From: Nitrospirota bacterium
GTDB taxonomy: Bacteria > Nitrospirota > Nitrospiria > Nitrospirales > Nitrospiraceae
Assembly: GCA_040757595.1 (NCBI GenBank)
Contig: JBFLWP010000021.1
Span: forward strand, 1 to 55,331
DNA length: 55,331 nt
Reading direction: 5' to 3'
The notes beneath the pieces were generated by a model. That model saw only the letters and a program-made list of their open reading frames with translations. It did no database searches and was not told the origin of the DNA. The first letter of the stretch is position 1. Each line of letters opens with the position of its first letter. Below are positions 17,429 through 26,104 of this stretch, in pieces. The translations under genes and the position numbers were made by a program.

Positions 17429-19345
17429 TCAGATGTACGAGATGCGGCGCTTCTTTCGCGCCTTCTCTTGGCGTGTCTTCGGGGAGTCGCCCTTGGCCTC
17501 GCCCACCACGGACGCGACGGGCGTGCCGGCCTGGTGGTCCGCCTCCTGATCCGGACCGTCGGATCCCCCGAGCCGCTGAAGTCGCTCGCCGGCATCCCGG
17601 AACGAAGAAATCGCGGCAAACATGTCGCGGGCCTGGGCCCGCCATCCGTGAGCCTCGTACAGGAGGCCCAGCTCGTAACGAATGGACGCGGCCGCCTCGC
17701 CCTGGCAGCGTGGCCCGGCCAACGCCTGCTCCAGGCAGGCGATCGCCTCTTCCTGCTGCCCCTGCTCGGACAGGCAAGCGGCGAGCATCCGGCACGCCTC
17801 GCCCGACTGCTCCTCGACGCAGGCCAGGCGGAACTCCTCGACCGCTTCGCTCAGCATCCCCATGTTCTTGTATGCCAGCCCGAGCCGATACCGAACGGCC
17901 GGCTCCACTTCGCCCGACCGCCCCCATCCCGGCGGTTCCGGCGCGGCTCCGCTTTCGATCTCCAGGCCCGCGAGTCCACCCCGAGCGACCGCCTCCGGCT
18001 CAGCCTGCTCTTCCGGCGTCTCAGCGGGCTGAGCCAACCGCAACGCCGATGCCGGCCGCGAGACGGGGCGGGCCGGTGGGGTTGAGGCGACGGTGTCCTC
18101 GCCGACCCGCTCCGGTTCTTGATCCCGGGCCGGGCTTGCCTCGGACCGAGCGAACTTGAGGGACGCAGGGGGCGGCCCCGCCGCTTGCCCCGCCTCCGGT
18201 TCTTCTCTCCGGACCGGGGCTCCGAAAAGAGCGGCGTGCTTGGCGACCGAGGGACTGTCCGGTGCCAGCTCGACAATCTTTTCGTAGAGCTCGGCCGGCA
18301 GGCTGGGAAGCTCGGGGTCCGGATGCTCCAGCACCACCTCCAGGGCCCATTCGTACTGGCGGGCCGCCGTCTGCGGATCCCCTTTTTGCTCGTAGACCCG
18401 GCCGAACAGCTGTCGGACGATGACGCAGTTCGGATCCGCCTCGAGGTACTCTTGCAGAATGGATTCGGCCAGCAGACAGTCCTGTGCCCGGAGCGCCGCC
18501 TCTGCGAGGAACTGGGATTCGGCCCTCGCGCTGGCCAGGGCCCCCTGCTTCAGGTGCATGGAGGCCAGCAACCGGCACACTTCCGGGTCCCCCGGCTCCC
18601 GGTTCAGCAGATCCGCGAGGACCGATTCCGCCTCGTCGTACCGGCCCTCGGTTGCGTGCCTGATCGCTTCTTGAATCGCCTCCTGTCGATCCAGCTCCCT
18701 GGCCTTGTGGCCGGTGGCGCCCCGGCTTGGGGAAAAAGGTCCGCCCATTCCCGCCATCTGGAGCGTCGCTCCTCTCGGCTCCGGCTGGGCGGTGCCGCCC
18801 GGCTCGCTCGTCGCAGCCGGCTCCGGACTCGGGGGGGGCTCCTGCGGAGCGACGCCTCCGAGATGCTGCCGGGCTTCCTGGTTCGACGGATCGAGCTGCG
18901 CGATCTTGCGGTAGACTTCCTGGGCCTCTCCAGACCGGCCGGCTTTCTGGTGCCAACGGGCCAGCATGAGATAATCGGAAACCGCGTTCGCGATCACCCC
19001 CCGCTCGGCATTGAGGTCGCCGAGACGCTGGTAGACGTCGCCCCGGTTGGGGTCCACCTTGAGAGCTTTCTTGTAAAGGGCGATGGCCTTGAGGGCCGCC
19101 TGGGCCGTCCGGAACGCGGCAGCGCCCTGGAGATAGGCTTCGATCGCGTCGGCGGGAGCGTTCCGCTTCAAATGCAGGTCGCCGATGGTGTTGTAGATCG
19201 CGCCGTCCTCGGACGAGCCGACCACCAGCTTTTTCCACTCGGCGATGGCCTTGTCGTACTGACCGCGCGCGGCGAACTGCTGGGCCGTTTCGATGACGAG
19301 GTTTCGATCGACGCCCACGACGCGCTCCCGGGCAAGATGAGCCAA
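17429..19345 (-). CDS. tetratricopeptide-repeat protein
   Basis: 638 residues of helical repeats with Pro/Ala-rich breaks. TPR units occur at about 15-165 (GQYDKAIAEWKKLV, YNTIGDLHLKRNAPADAIEA, RGDVYQRLGDLNAERGVIA), 225-385 (GRYDEAESVLADLLNREPGD) and 500-600 (YRLGLAYKNMGMLSEAVEEF). No signal peptide or TM segment is seen. The C-terminus is basic (KARKKRRISYI). TPR arrays scaffold protein complexes. Gene order with the ExeA-like ATPase 25 bases downstream suggests an assembly factor for the same machinery. It begins with a non-ATG start or at a codon slightly downstream; no strong ribosome site was recognised. Confidence 0.8.
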   Translation of the reverse strand: MAHLARERVVGVDRNLVIETAQQFAARGQYDKAIAEWKKLVVGSSEDGAIYNTIGDLHLKRNAPADAIEAYLQGAAAFRTAQAALKAIALYKKALKVDPNRGDVYQRLGDLNAERGVIANAVSDYLMLARWHQKAGRSGEAQEVYRKIAQLDPSNQEARQHLGGVAPQEPPPSPEPAATSEPGGTAQPEPRGATLQMAGMGGPFSPSRGATGHKARELDRQEAIQEAIRHATEGRYDEAESVLADLLNREPGDPEVCRLLASMHLKQGALASARAESQFLAEAALRAQDCLLAESILQEYLEADPNCVIVRQLFGRVYEQKGDPQTAARQYEWALEVVLEHPDPELPSLPAELYEKIVELAPDSPSVAKHAALFGAPVRREEPEAGQAAGPPPASLKFARSEASPARDQEPERVGEDTVASTPPARPVSRPASALRLAQPAETPEEQAEPEAVARGGLAGLEIESGAAPEPPGWGRSGEVEPAVRYRLGLAYKNMGMLSEAVEEFRLACVEEQSGEACRMLAACLSEQGQQEEAIACLEQALAGPRCQGEAAASIRYELGLLYEAHGWRAQARDMFAAISSFRDAGERLQRLGGSDGPDQEADHQAGTPVASVVGEAKGDSPKTRQEKARKKRRISYI

Positions 19346-19391
19346 AAGCTAACAGGTCATCGGAGCCCTGTCAAGAAAACGCCGACCCACC

Positions 19392-19428
19392 AAAAAAAAC
19401 GGGGCGCCGTCGTCGGACGGCGCCCCGT
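19392..19428 (-). terminator. Rho-independent terminator of the cold-shock gene
   Basis: Read on the minus strand, a GC-rich perfect stem (GGGGCGCCGTC / GACGGCGCCCC) with a four-base loop is followed by eight T. It lies about 30 bases after the cold-shock stop codon and just before the TPR gene, insulating the two. Confidence 0.93.
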
Positions 19429-19458
19429 CGGCATTCCCGCAGAGGCGGGACGAGCCGG

Positions 19459-19665
19459 TTACGCGAGCTTCAGTACGTTCGCGGCCTGCGGCCCCTTGGC
19501 CCCCTGCACGATATCGAATTCCACGCTCTCGCCTTCCTTCAGCGTCTTGAACCCGTCCCCCTGAAGAGCGGAATAGTGCACGAACACGTCCTCCCCGCTC
19601 TCGAGCCGGATGAAGCCAAACCCTTTCCTGTCGTTGAACCATTTCACTGTGCCCTTGCTCCTCAC
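19459..19665 (-). CDS. cold-shock (CspA-family) RNA-binding protein
   Basis: 68 residues, a single OB-fold cold-shock domain. RNP1 is KGFGFI and RNP2 is [21 protein letters not shown] and [18 protein letters not shown] are typical. It binds single-stranded RNA and melts structure in the cytoplasm. It starts at GTG 19665 with AAGGAGGA 6 bases upstream. It is monocistronic: it has its own strong terminator (19392-19428), and a second terminator-like hairpin lies in its upstream region at 19759-19792, so its leader may be attenuated. Confidence 0.95.
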   Translation of the reverse strand: MRSKGTVKWFNDRKGFGFIRLESGEDVFVHYSALQGDGFKTLKEGESVEFDIVQGAKGPQAANVLKLA

Positions 19666-19758
19666 GCGCTCCTCCTTTCCTGACAGCTACCCGGGCCTTG
19701 GTGACAGCCCGAGCGGCCCGACCATGGTTAAGACGACCGGATCACCAAGCCGGACCCG

Positions 19759-19792
19759 AAAAAAATACCGCAGAAGGAGACCCCCCTGCGGT
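19759..19792 (-). terminator. terminator-like hairpin upstream of the cold-shock gene
   Basis: Minus strand: ACCGCAG, a 12-base loop, CTGCGGT, A, then seven T. Nothing on the minus strand lies upstream for it to end except a possible short leader or small RNA, so it is either an attenuator of the cold-shock transcript or the end of a small RNA. Confidence 0.6.
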
Positions 19793-19842
19793 CATCAAAC
19801 GGGTCAATGAGTGCATCGCAATCCTACGCAAAACGCGGCAGC
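19759..19842 (-). ncRNA. candidate small RNA or attenuated leader
   Basis: A perfect minus-strand -35 (TTGACA) lies at 19870-19865, followed at 17 bases by a weak -10 (TAAATG). Transcription from about 19842 would end at the hairpin and T run at 19759-19792, giving an RNA of roughly 80 bases. Read-through would reach the cold-shock gene. Start position and existence are inferred from these two signals only. Confidence 0.35.
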
Positions 19843-20007
19843 ATTTAGCATAGGCCCCTACCTTTGTCAAGGATATCTTTCGCCTCCCGACCGCAATGCC
19901 GCGCGGAAAGCCAGCGGACGAGCGGCCCGACACCTAGCCGCATAACTGTTTACACTTCAAGGAGAATTCATTAAGATGGCCCATCAGCCGATTCGACCGA
20001 GGCCCGC

Positions 20008-21093
20008 TTGCGCCACATCCTGGATCGTTACATCTTTACCGAGCTCCTCCCGCCGTTCGGGATCAGCCTTGCGGCCCTCTGCTTCGTGATGCTCACTAAG
20101 GAATTGCTTCGGCTGGTCGAGCTGCTGGTCTCCAAGGGGGTGGGATTCTTCGCCGTTCTCAAGGTCTTCATGCACCTCATGCCCTCTTTTCTGGTCCTGA
20201 CCCTGCCGATCGCCGGCATCATCGCTTCGATCACGGCCTTCAGCCGCCTGTCCTACGACAAGGAATTGGTCGCGATGCGGGCCGCCGGCCTGAGCCTGCT
20301 CCGGCTGTCCAGGCCGGTCATGCTCTTCTCCTGCCTGGTCTTCGGGCTCACGCTGGTCCTTTCGCAGTGGGGCCAGCCCTGGACGAGCATCTCGCTGAAG
20401 AAGCTCGCGTTGAGCCTCCTGCGAGACCAGCTCACGCTGGCCCTGGACAGGGGGGTCTTCAACGAGCCAGTCCCCCGGATGATCGTGTACGTGTCGGATC
20501 GGCAGGGCGACGAGCCCTCCCGGGGCATCTTCATCGCCGACGAACGCAACCCCGCCGAGGCCCGGATCATCGTGGCGCGCGACTACGCGATGCTCAGCGA
20601 CGTGGGGAGCAGCCAGGTGGGAATCCGCCTGTTCGACGGCGCGATTCACAGCCAGCCGCACGAGCTGGACCAGTACCATCAGGTCTCCTTCTCCACCTAC
20701 GACCTCAAGGTCAGCCTGGACCAGAGCCTCTACGCCTCGGTGGACGAGCGGCCCACGCTGGAGGCGATTCGGGCCAAGCTGGAAGAGACGAACTGGCGGG
20801 ACACCGGAGCGCTGCGCCGCCTGATGGAGCACTACAAGGACCTGGCGTTTCCCGCGGCCTCGCTGATCTTCTGCATGCTGGGGGTGCCCGTCGGCATCGT
20901 CTCCAAACGCTCGGGGCGGGTCGGGGGATTCGCCGTCGGCGTCATGGTCGTCATCGTCTATTACGTGCTGAACGTCCTGTGCGAGTTTTTCGTCACCACG
21001 CTGCTCCTTCCGCCCTTCGCCGGCGCCTGGCTGCCCAACGGCCTCTTCCTCGTCATGGGGATCGCGCTCTTCTACCGGGTGAGCCGCCGATGA
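20008..21093 (+). CDS. lptF: LPS export permease LptF
   Basis: 361 residues. An inner-membrane subunit of the LptB2FG transporter that extracts lipopolysaccharide and passes it to LptC. It has three N-terminal TM segments (about 12-34, 52-76, 95-117), a periplasmic beta-jellyroll region (about 125-255), then three C-terminal TM segments, the YjgP/YjgQ layout. TTG at 20008 is the only start in the open frame and gives the typical MRHILDRYIFTELLPP; GAGG lies 5 bases upstream. A well-placed AAGGAG plus ATG at 19976 opens a 37-codon overlapping frame, possibly a leader. The stop overlaps the lptG ATG (ATGA). Confidence 0.9.
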   Translation: MRHILDRYIFTELLPPFGISLAALCFVMLTKELLRLVELLVSKGVGFFAVLKVFMHLMPSFLVLTLPIAGIIASITAFSRLSYDKELVAMRAAGLSLLRLSRPVMLFSCLVFGLTLVLSQWGQPWTSISLKKLALSLLRDQLTLALDRGVFNEPVPRMIVYVSDRQGDEPSRGIFIADERNPAEARIIVARDYAMLSDVGSSQVGIRLFDGAIHSQPHELDQYHQVSFSTYDLKVSLDQSLYASVDERPTLEAIRAKLEETNWRDTGALRRLMEHYKDLAFPAASLIFCMLGVPVGIVSKRSGRVGGFAVGVMVVIVYYVLNVLCEFFVTTLLLPPFAGAWLPNGLFLVMGIALFYRVSRR

Positions 21094-22181
21094 CGATCCT
21101 GTTCCGCTACATGGCGCGCGAGTACCTCAAGGTCTTCACGATGTGCCTGGCCGGGCTCATGACCGTGTACCTGGTCGTGGATTTCTTCGAGAAGGTGCGC
21201 AAGTTCGTCAAGTACGACGCCGATCTGTCGGCCATCCTCGGCTATTTCGTGCTGCGGATTCCCCACATCCTGTTCCAGATCGCCCCGCTCGCCGTGTTGA
21301 TGGCCACGTTGCTGACCCTCGGCATGCTGTCGCGGAACCACGAAGTCACCGCCATGCGGAGCTGCGGGATTAGCCTGTACCGGATCGCCGCCCCCTTCCT
21401 GTGCGTCGCCCTGGCCGTGTCGCTGGTCCTGCTGGGCGTCAGCGCGGAGGTCATGCCGCTGGCGACGACCCAGGCCGAGTACGTGAAGGCCGCGCTGATC
21501 GAGAAAAAGCCCTCGCTGGCCTCCTTCAAGGCCGATCGTCCCTGGCTCCAGCTCGGCGACCAGACCCTGCTGAAGGTCGAGATGGTGGAGCCGGACGGCC
21601 GGACCCTGCGGGGCATCAGGCTCTACCGGCTGGGGCCGGACTTCCAGTTGACCGAGATCACGGAGGCCAAGCGGATCCGGCACACCGAGCAGGGCTGGGT
21701 CCTGGAATCGGGCGCCCACCGACGCCTGCTCCCCGACGGGCGGCTGGCGGTGGACCTGTTCGATCGGCTGCCGGTGAACATGTCCCAGACGCCCGAGGAT
21801 TTCAACGCCTGGGCTTCGCTCGAATCGGAAGAAATGACGCTCCAAGCCCTGCGGGGGTACATCGATCGGCTGCAGCGGGACGGGTACGGCTTCGCCCGCT
21901 CCCTCACCGACTATTACGGGCGCGTCGCGTTCCCCTTCGTCTGCGTCGTCATGGCCGTGGTCGGCATCGCCTTGAGCCTGAGGCGGACCGGCGTGCGCGG
22001 GGGCGGCATGGCCGTCGGCATCGGGCAGGCCCTGGTGATCGGGTTCCTGTACTGGACGACCCATTCGATCGCGATCGCGCTGGGCCGGAGCGGGGTCCTG
22101 GTGCCCCTGCTGGCCGGCTGGATCGCCAACCTCCTGTTCCTCTCGTTCGGCTTCTCGATGTTCCTCAAGGTCCGGCAGTGA
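21090..22181 (+). CDS. lptG: LPS export permease LptG
   Basis: 363 residues from ATG 21090, overlapping the lptF stop by 4 bases. Same six-TM YjgP/YjgQ fold as LptF: N-terminal TM helices around MCLAGLMTVYLVVDFF and IAPLAVLMATLLTLGML, a periplasmic domain from about 125 to 265, then C-terminal TM helices around VAFPFVCVVMAVVGIALSL. MSRNHEVTAMRSCGISLYRI, the coupling region for LptB, matches the family. It partners LptF. The ATPase LptB and periplasmic LptA/C are not in this window. Confidence 0.9.
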   Translation: MTILFRYMAREYLKVFTMCLAGLMTVYLVVDFFEKVRKFVKYDADLSAILGYFVLRIPHILFQIAPLAVLMATLLTLGMLSRNHEVTAMRSCGISLYRIAAPFLCVALAVSLVLLGVSAEVMPLATTQAEYVKAALIEKKPSLASFKADRPWLQLGDQTLLKVEMVEPDGRTLRGIRLYRLGPDFQLTEITEAKRIRHTEQGWVLESGAHRRLLPDGRLAVDLFDRLPVNMSQTPEDFNAWASLESEEMTLQALRGYIDRLQRDGYGFARSLTDYYGRVAFPFVCVVMAVVGIALSLRRTGVRGGGMAVGIGQALVIGFLYWTTHSIAIALGRSGVLVPLLAGWIANLLFLSFGFSMFLKVRQ

Positions 22182-22286
22182 CCGTCCGCGGCGAGAGGCG
22201 GTCCGAGTTGACTGCATGCCGGGTTCCAGGTTAAAAAGAGGGTCATCGGTGAAAGCCTGTATCACCCGCCGCAACGGAACTCACGA

Positions 22287-23540
22287 GTGAAGACACGAGT
22301 CGTCATCACCGGCCTCGGGATGGTTTCTCCCATCGGCATCGGGGTCGGCCCGTTTTGGAAGGCCGCCCTGGAGGGCCGGTCGGGCATCTCCACGATCCGT
22401 CCCCTCGCCGGGTTCCCCCTCGAGGCCTACCGCTCCCGCGTCGCCGGACAGGTCCTGGACTTCGACCCCGCCCAGTTGCCCGAATCGTACAAGGCCGAGC
22501 GCGTGGACCGGTACGCCCAATTCGCCCTGGCGGCGACCCGGGAGGCCCTGGCGGACTCCGGCATGCAGATGGACCGGGAAGATCCGCATCGGGTGGGCGT
22601 GATCGTCGGCGCCGGGATGGGCGGCATGGTCATGGGCGAACGGGAGATCACCCAACTCTACGTGGGCCAGCGGCCGAACCGGGTTCACCCGAATTTCATC
22701 CCCACGATCACCCTCAACTCCGCCTCGGGGATCGTGGCGCTGGCTCACGGAGCCAAGGGGCCGAACCTGACGATCTCCACCGCCTGCTCCTCGAGCGCCC
22801 ACGCCATCGGCCAGGCCCTTACCTCCATCCGCTCCGGACAGGCCGACGTGGTGATCGTGGCCGGCGCCGACTCCAGCATCACGCCGCTGGTCTTCGCCGG
22901 CTTCTGCTCGCTCCGGGTCCTCTCCACCGGCTACAACGATCAGCCCACTCGGGCCTCCCGCCCCTTCGACCGGGGCCGGGACGGCTTCGTCATGGGGGAA
23001 GGGGCCGCCGCCTTGATCCTGGAAAGTCTGGCCCACGCGCGGAAGCGCCGGGCGCGCATCTACGCGGAAGTGGCCGGCTACGCCGCAACCAGCGAGGCGT
23101 ACCACATGGTCATCCCCAAGGAGGACGGGCTGGAAGTGGCCACCACGATCACGCTCGCGCTCAAGGACGCGGAGGTGCCGCCGGCGCAGGTGGACTACAT
23201 CAACGCCCACGCCACCGCGACGCCGATCGGCGATGCGGTGGAGGTCCGAGCCATCCGCCGCCTGTTCAAGTCCCGGGCGGACCGGATCCTGGTCAACGCC
23301 ACGAAGTCGTTGATCGGCCATACGCTGGGAGCCGCCGGGGCAACCGGAGCCGTCGTCTGCTCCCTGGCGCTGGAGACCGGCCTGGTCCACCCCTCCGCCA
23401 ACTACGAGGATCCGGACCCGGCCTGCGCACTCGGGGGGATTTCGACGAAAGCTCAGGAGCGGCCGCTGAAGGTTGCGCTGCTGAATGCGTTCGGATTCGG
23501 AAGCAACAACGCGGCGGTCGTGCTGAAGAAATTTCGCTGA
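22287..23540 (+). CDS. fabF: 3-oxoacyl-[acyl-carrier-protein] synthase II
   Basis: 417 residues. Condenses malonyl-ACP with acyl-ACP during fatty-acid elongation. The catalytic triad is present: Cys in STACSSSAHAIG, His in NAHATATPIGD and His in KSLIGHTLGAAGA. Length and the GFGSNNAAVVLK end are standard for KAS II. It lies between lptG and an acyl carrier protein and 400 bases before lpxD, so it may serve hydroxyacyl supply for lipid A as well as bulk fatty acids; that specialisation is inference. FabD, FabG and FabZ are not nearby. It starts at GTG 22287. Confidence 0.93.
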   Translation: MKTRVVITGLGMVSPIGIGVGPFWKAALEGRSGISTIRPLAGFPLEAYRSRVAGQVLDFDPAQLPESYKAERVDRYAQFALAATREALADSGMQMDREDPHRVGVIVGAGMGGMVMGEREITQLYVGQRPNRVHPNFIPTITLNSASGIVALAHGAKGPNLTISTACSSSAHAIGQALTSIRSGQADVVIVAGADSSITPLVFAGFCSLRVLSTGYNDQPTRASRPFDRGRDGFVMGEGAAALILESLAHARKRRARIYAEVAGYAATSEAYHMVIPKEDGLEVATTITLALKDAEVPPAQVDYINAHATATPIGDAVEVRAIRRLFKSRADRILVNATKSLIGHTLGAAGATGAVVCSLALETGLVHPSANYEDPDPACALGGISTKAQERPLKVALLNAFGFGSNNAAVVLKKFR

Positions 23541-23607
23541 TGTCCCGCCGATAACAACCTCAACCACTAACGTCAACCGGTCGCTCCTTCCGGTCAGAGG
23601 ACTCTGA

Positions 23608-23934
23608 ATGGCTACCGACATCGCCGCGCGGATTCAACAGGCCTTGGCCGAGTACCTCAAGCGTGACGTCCACACGATCGATCCCCGCGATTCCCTGCGC
23701 GACGACCTGGGCCTGGACTCGATGGCCACGATCGAGCTCCTCTTTCGAATCGAGGAGGCGTTCGATCTGCAGATTCCCGACGAGGATCTCCAGCACCTCC
23801 GCACCGTCGCCGACGTGATCCACTACGTGGAGGGCCGGCTGAACCAGCCGCAGCCGGACGAGCAAGCCCGGCCGGCGAAGAAGGCGGCCGGCTCCCCGAA
23901 ACCCAAACGCCCCGCGGCCAAGAAGAAGGGGTGA
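23608..23934 (+). CDS. acyl carrier protein with a basic C-terminal tail
   Basis: 108 residues; a normal ACP is about 78. Residues 1-80 are an acidic four-helix ACP, with the phosphopantetheine Ser in GLDSMATIEL (about residue 38) and IEEAFDLQIPDEDL downstream. Residues 81-108 are a Lys/Pro/Ala tail (PAKKAAGSPKPKRPAAKKKG), unusual for this acidic family. It sits between fabF and lpxD, 6 bases before lpxD, so it is probably the acyl donor carrier for one or both. It could be a dedicated rather than the housekeeping ACP. Confidence 0.88.
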   Translation: MATDIAARIQQALAEYLKRDVHTIDPRDSLRDDLGLDSMATIELLFRIEEAFDLQIPDEDLQHLRTVADVIHYVEGRLNQPQPDEQARPAKKAAGSPKPKRPAAKKKG

Positions 23935-23940
23935 GGCCCG

Positions 23941-25029
23941 ATGGAGAACGGTCCCCCTCGGACGGTCAGGCTGGACGAAATCGCCAGGGCCGTGCAGGCT
24001 CAGGTGGCCGGGAAGGGCGACACGGTCCTGGCCGGCGCGTCCAGCCTTGAGGAAGCCGGGCCCGACCAGTTGAGCTACGTCGAGCACGACCGCTTCGTGC
24101 CGATGGCTCTGGCCTCCAAGGCGGCCGCCTTCGTGGTCGGCCGGGAGATCCCCCAGCTCAACCGCCCGCAACTCATCGCCCCCAACCCCAAGTACACGTT
24201 CGCCCGCATCGTGCAGCAGTTCTTCGTGCCGGCTTCCCGTCCCAGGGGAGTCGCGGAGCCGATCACGAGGGGCGGCAACGTGCAGATCGGCCCGGACCCT
24301 TCGATCTGGCCCTTCGTGACCCTGGGCAACGACGTGACGATCGGCGCGCGGGTCACGCTCTATCCAGGCGTCTTCGTCGGGGACGGAGTCGGGATCGGGG
24401 ACGATTGCGTCCTCTATCCCAACGTGACGGTGCGGGAGGGCTGTCAGATCGGGGCCCGGGTCGTCGTTCACAGCGGCACGGTGATCGGAAGCGACGGGTT
24501 CGGTTACGCCCAGCACCAGGGGCGTCACCACAAGATTCCGCAGTTGGGGATCGTGGTGATCGAGGACGACGTGGAGCTGGGGGCCAACGTGACGGTGGAC
24601 CGGGCCACGTTCGGCCGGACCGTCATCAAGCGGGGCACCAAGGTTGACAACCTGGTGCAGATCGCGCACAACGTCACGGTCGGCGAGGATTCGATCCTGG
24701 TCGCCCAGGTCGGGATCGCGGGGAGCACGGTCCTAGGCCACCACGTCATGGTCGGAGGTCAGGCCGGCCTGACGGACCACATCACGGTCGGGGACGGGGT
24801 CATGATCGCGGCCCGCTCCGGGGTCAACCGGAGCATCGCCTCGGGGCAGATCGTCTCCGGCGCGCCGGTCATGCCGCACCAGGTGGCGGTCAAGGCCCAG
24901 GCGGTGGTCCCGCTCCTGCCGGAGCTCCGCCGGCAGCTCCGCGACCTGGAAAAGCGCGTACGGACGCTGGAAGGCGGGCACCAGAAGGCAGGAGGCAGAG
25001 AGCGGAAAGCAGGGGGCAGGAAGCGGTAG
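23941..25029 (+). CDS. lpxD: UDP-3-O-(3-hydroxyacyl)glucosamine N-acyltransferase
   Basis: 362 residues. Third step of lipid A synthesis, transferring a hydroxyacyl chain from ACP. It has an N-terminal uridine-binding domain (1-100), then a left-handed beta-helix of hexapeptide repeats (about 105-315) with the catalytic His in [10 protein letters not shown] and the [12 protein letters not shown] loop, then a C-terminal helix ([20 protein letters not shown]). The last 15 residues ([15 protein letters not shown]) are encoded by a run of six seven-base repeats that also precedes the stop codon. It closes the lptF-lptG-fabF-acp-lpxD cluster. Confidence 0.95.
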   Translation: MENGPPRTVRLDEIARAVQAQVAGKGDTVLAGASSLEEAGPDQLSYVEHDRFVPMALASKAAAFVVGREIPQLNRPQLIAPNPKYTFARIVQQFFVPASRPRGVAEPITRGGNVQIGPDPSIWPFVTLGNDVTIGARVTLYPGVFVGDGVGIGDDCVLYPNVTVREGCQIGARVVVHSGTVIGSDGFGYAQHQGRHHKIPQLGIVVIEDDVELGANVTVDRATFGRTVIKRGTKVDNLVQIAHNVTVGEDSILVAQVGIAGSTVLGHHVMVGGQAGLTDHITVGDGVMIAARSGVNRSIASGQIVSGAPVMPHQVAVKAQAVVPLLPELRRQLRDLEKRVRTLEGGHQKAGGRERKAGGRKR

Positions 25030-25057
25030 TCCGCCGACTGCTTGCTGCCTACTTCTT
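24985..25057. repeat. heptad repeat hairpin, RRRGCRG type, lpxD 3' end
   Basis: Left arm 24985-25026 is six exact seven-base units: AAGGCAG, GAGGCAG, AGAGCGG, AAAGCAG, GGGGCAG, GAAGCGG. Right arm 25034-25057 contains ACTGCTT, GCTGCCT, ACTTCTT, the inverse type. The left arm is exactly 14 codons of lpxD. The right arm enters the 3' end of the convergent membrane-protein gene. Confidence 0.75.
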
Positions 25058-25576
25058 CGCAACCAGCACGCCCCGCCAGAAGAACATCTTCGCCCAGAAA
25101 AATCCCGCCCAGGGCATGAGCAAGGCAGCCATGAAATAGACCCGCCCGACCATGGCACTCAAGGCGGAGACGCCGAACAGGAGCGCGGCCCCCAGAACGT
25201 AGGCCAGGGGCACCAGCTTCCGCCCGCGATGGGCCAGAGCGGGCAACTGGGCGTCCTTCTTGGGGCGTCTGAGGCGGCTCCGCGTGAACAGCCGCAACCG
25301 GGCGGCAAAACACTCTGGGTGTTCGCGCAGCACGTATTGGTGGTAACGGGTCTGTCCCCATCCGAGCAGCCCGCCGACGACGAGCAGGCCCGAGCTTTGC
25401 ACGAACGTCTCCCACCCATAATCGAGGGCGAAGAACTGATAGACCAACGAGGCGGTTCCGGCGATCATCAGGATCAGGCCCAGGAGCCCGGACGGAAAGA
25501 GAATGTGCGCCTTCACATACTCCTTGGCCTGCTCGTGCTCCCCTTCCAGTCGTCGCGCGGTGATGATCTTCGGCAT
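25049..25576 (-). CDS. predicted four-TM membrane protein of unknown function
   Basis: 175 residues. TM segments at about 27-47 (LFPSGLLGLILMIAGTASLV), 58-75 (SSGLLVVGGLLGWG), 122-140 (VPLAYVLGAALLFGVSALSA) and 145-165. A basic cytoplasmic loop (LFTRSRLRRPKKDAQL) lies between pairs. I do not recognise the family. A perfect -10 TATAAT at 25588-25593 is 11 bases from the ATG and no Shine-Dalgarno site is visible, so the mRNA may be leaderless. Convergent with lpxD. Confidence 0.6.
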   Translation of the reverse strand: MPKIITARRLEGEHEQAKEYVKAHILFPSGLLGLILMIAGTASLVYQFFALDYGWETFVQSSGLLVVGGLLGWGQTRYHQYVLREHPECFAARLRLFTRSRLRRPKKDAQLPALAHRGRKLVPLAYVLGAALLFGVSALSAMVGRVYFMAALLMPWAGFFWAKMFFWRGVLVAKK

Positions 25577-26104
25577 AGGCAGGCGGGATTATATACCAAC
25601 GAGCCCGCTCATTTTCATGTTCGGACGCGAGCGCGTGGTCGCCCCCAGCGGCGCAGTGCGCAAGCGCAGGTCAGTCGCGCGGATTCTCACGCCGCGATCG
25701 GGAACCCCGCCGTCTATGAGGCTTTCACCGTTCGGCGGTCGTCATCGCCAAGCCTGAGGCGGAAATGCGGCCCGGCGCTGCCGCAAATCGGCTTGTGGCA
25801 AGCCCGGGCGCCCGAGCCTGCCGCGATCCGCGCATCCAGCCTGCGCTCAAGCCGTTGACCCACCAAACGCCCAGTCTGTTCTGTCCACAAAAACTGTGGA
25901 AGGAATGTGGATAATCTTGTGAATCAGCCCTGTGGAATCAGACTATTAGCCGCGGAGAGCGGACTGCTCAAAAAATAGGCTGCAAAAATCTTGGATCGTC
26001 AACCGGTTAAGCCTCTTGTTGGGACGGATGGCTTTCCCTACAAGATGTGGGGCGCCGCGGCAGGACACGGAACCGGAATCAATGAAGGGAAAGGCCGGAA
26101 AGAT
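25577..26104. other. 527-base gap with a cluster of DnaA-box-like sites
   Basis: No convincing gene. From 25882 to 25939 there is one perfect DnaA box in reverse orientation (TGTGGATAA, 25906-25914) and near-matches TGTCCACAA, CTGTGGAAG, TTGTGAATC and TGTGGAATC spaced 10-15 bases apart. A locally AT-rich stretch follows (to about 26000). This is the look of a DnaA-binding region; whether it is an origin, a titration site or a regulatory site cannot be told. The rest of the gap shows nothing recognisable. Confidence 0.4.
25588..25593 (-). promoter_or_regulatory. -10 element of the membrane-protein gene
   Basis: Minus strand TATAAT, ending 12 bases before the ATG at 25576. A start site about seven bases downstream leaves a 5' leader of only a few bases. 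There is no good TTGACA at the -35 position. Confidence 0.45.

Noticed and set aside
19976-20089. ATG with AAGGAG at 19976 as the real lptF start
   Set aside because: It is in a different frame and ends after 37 codons. LptF homology begins at TTG 20008. It may still be a leader frame.
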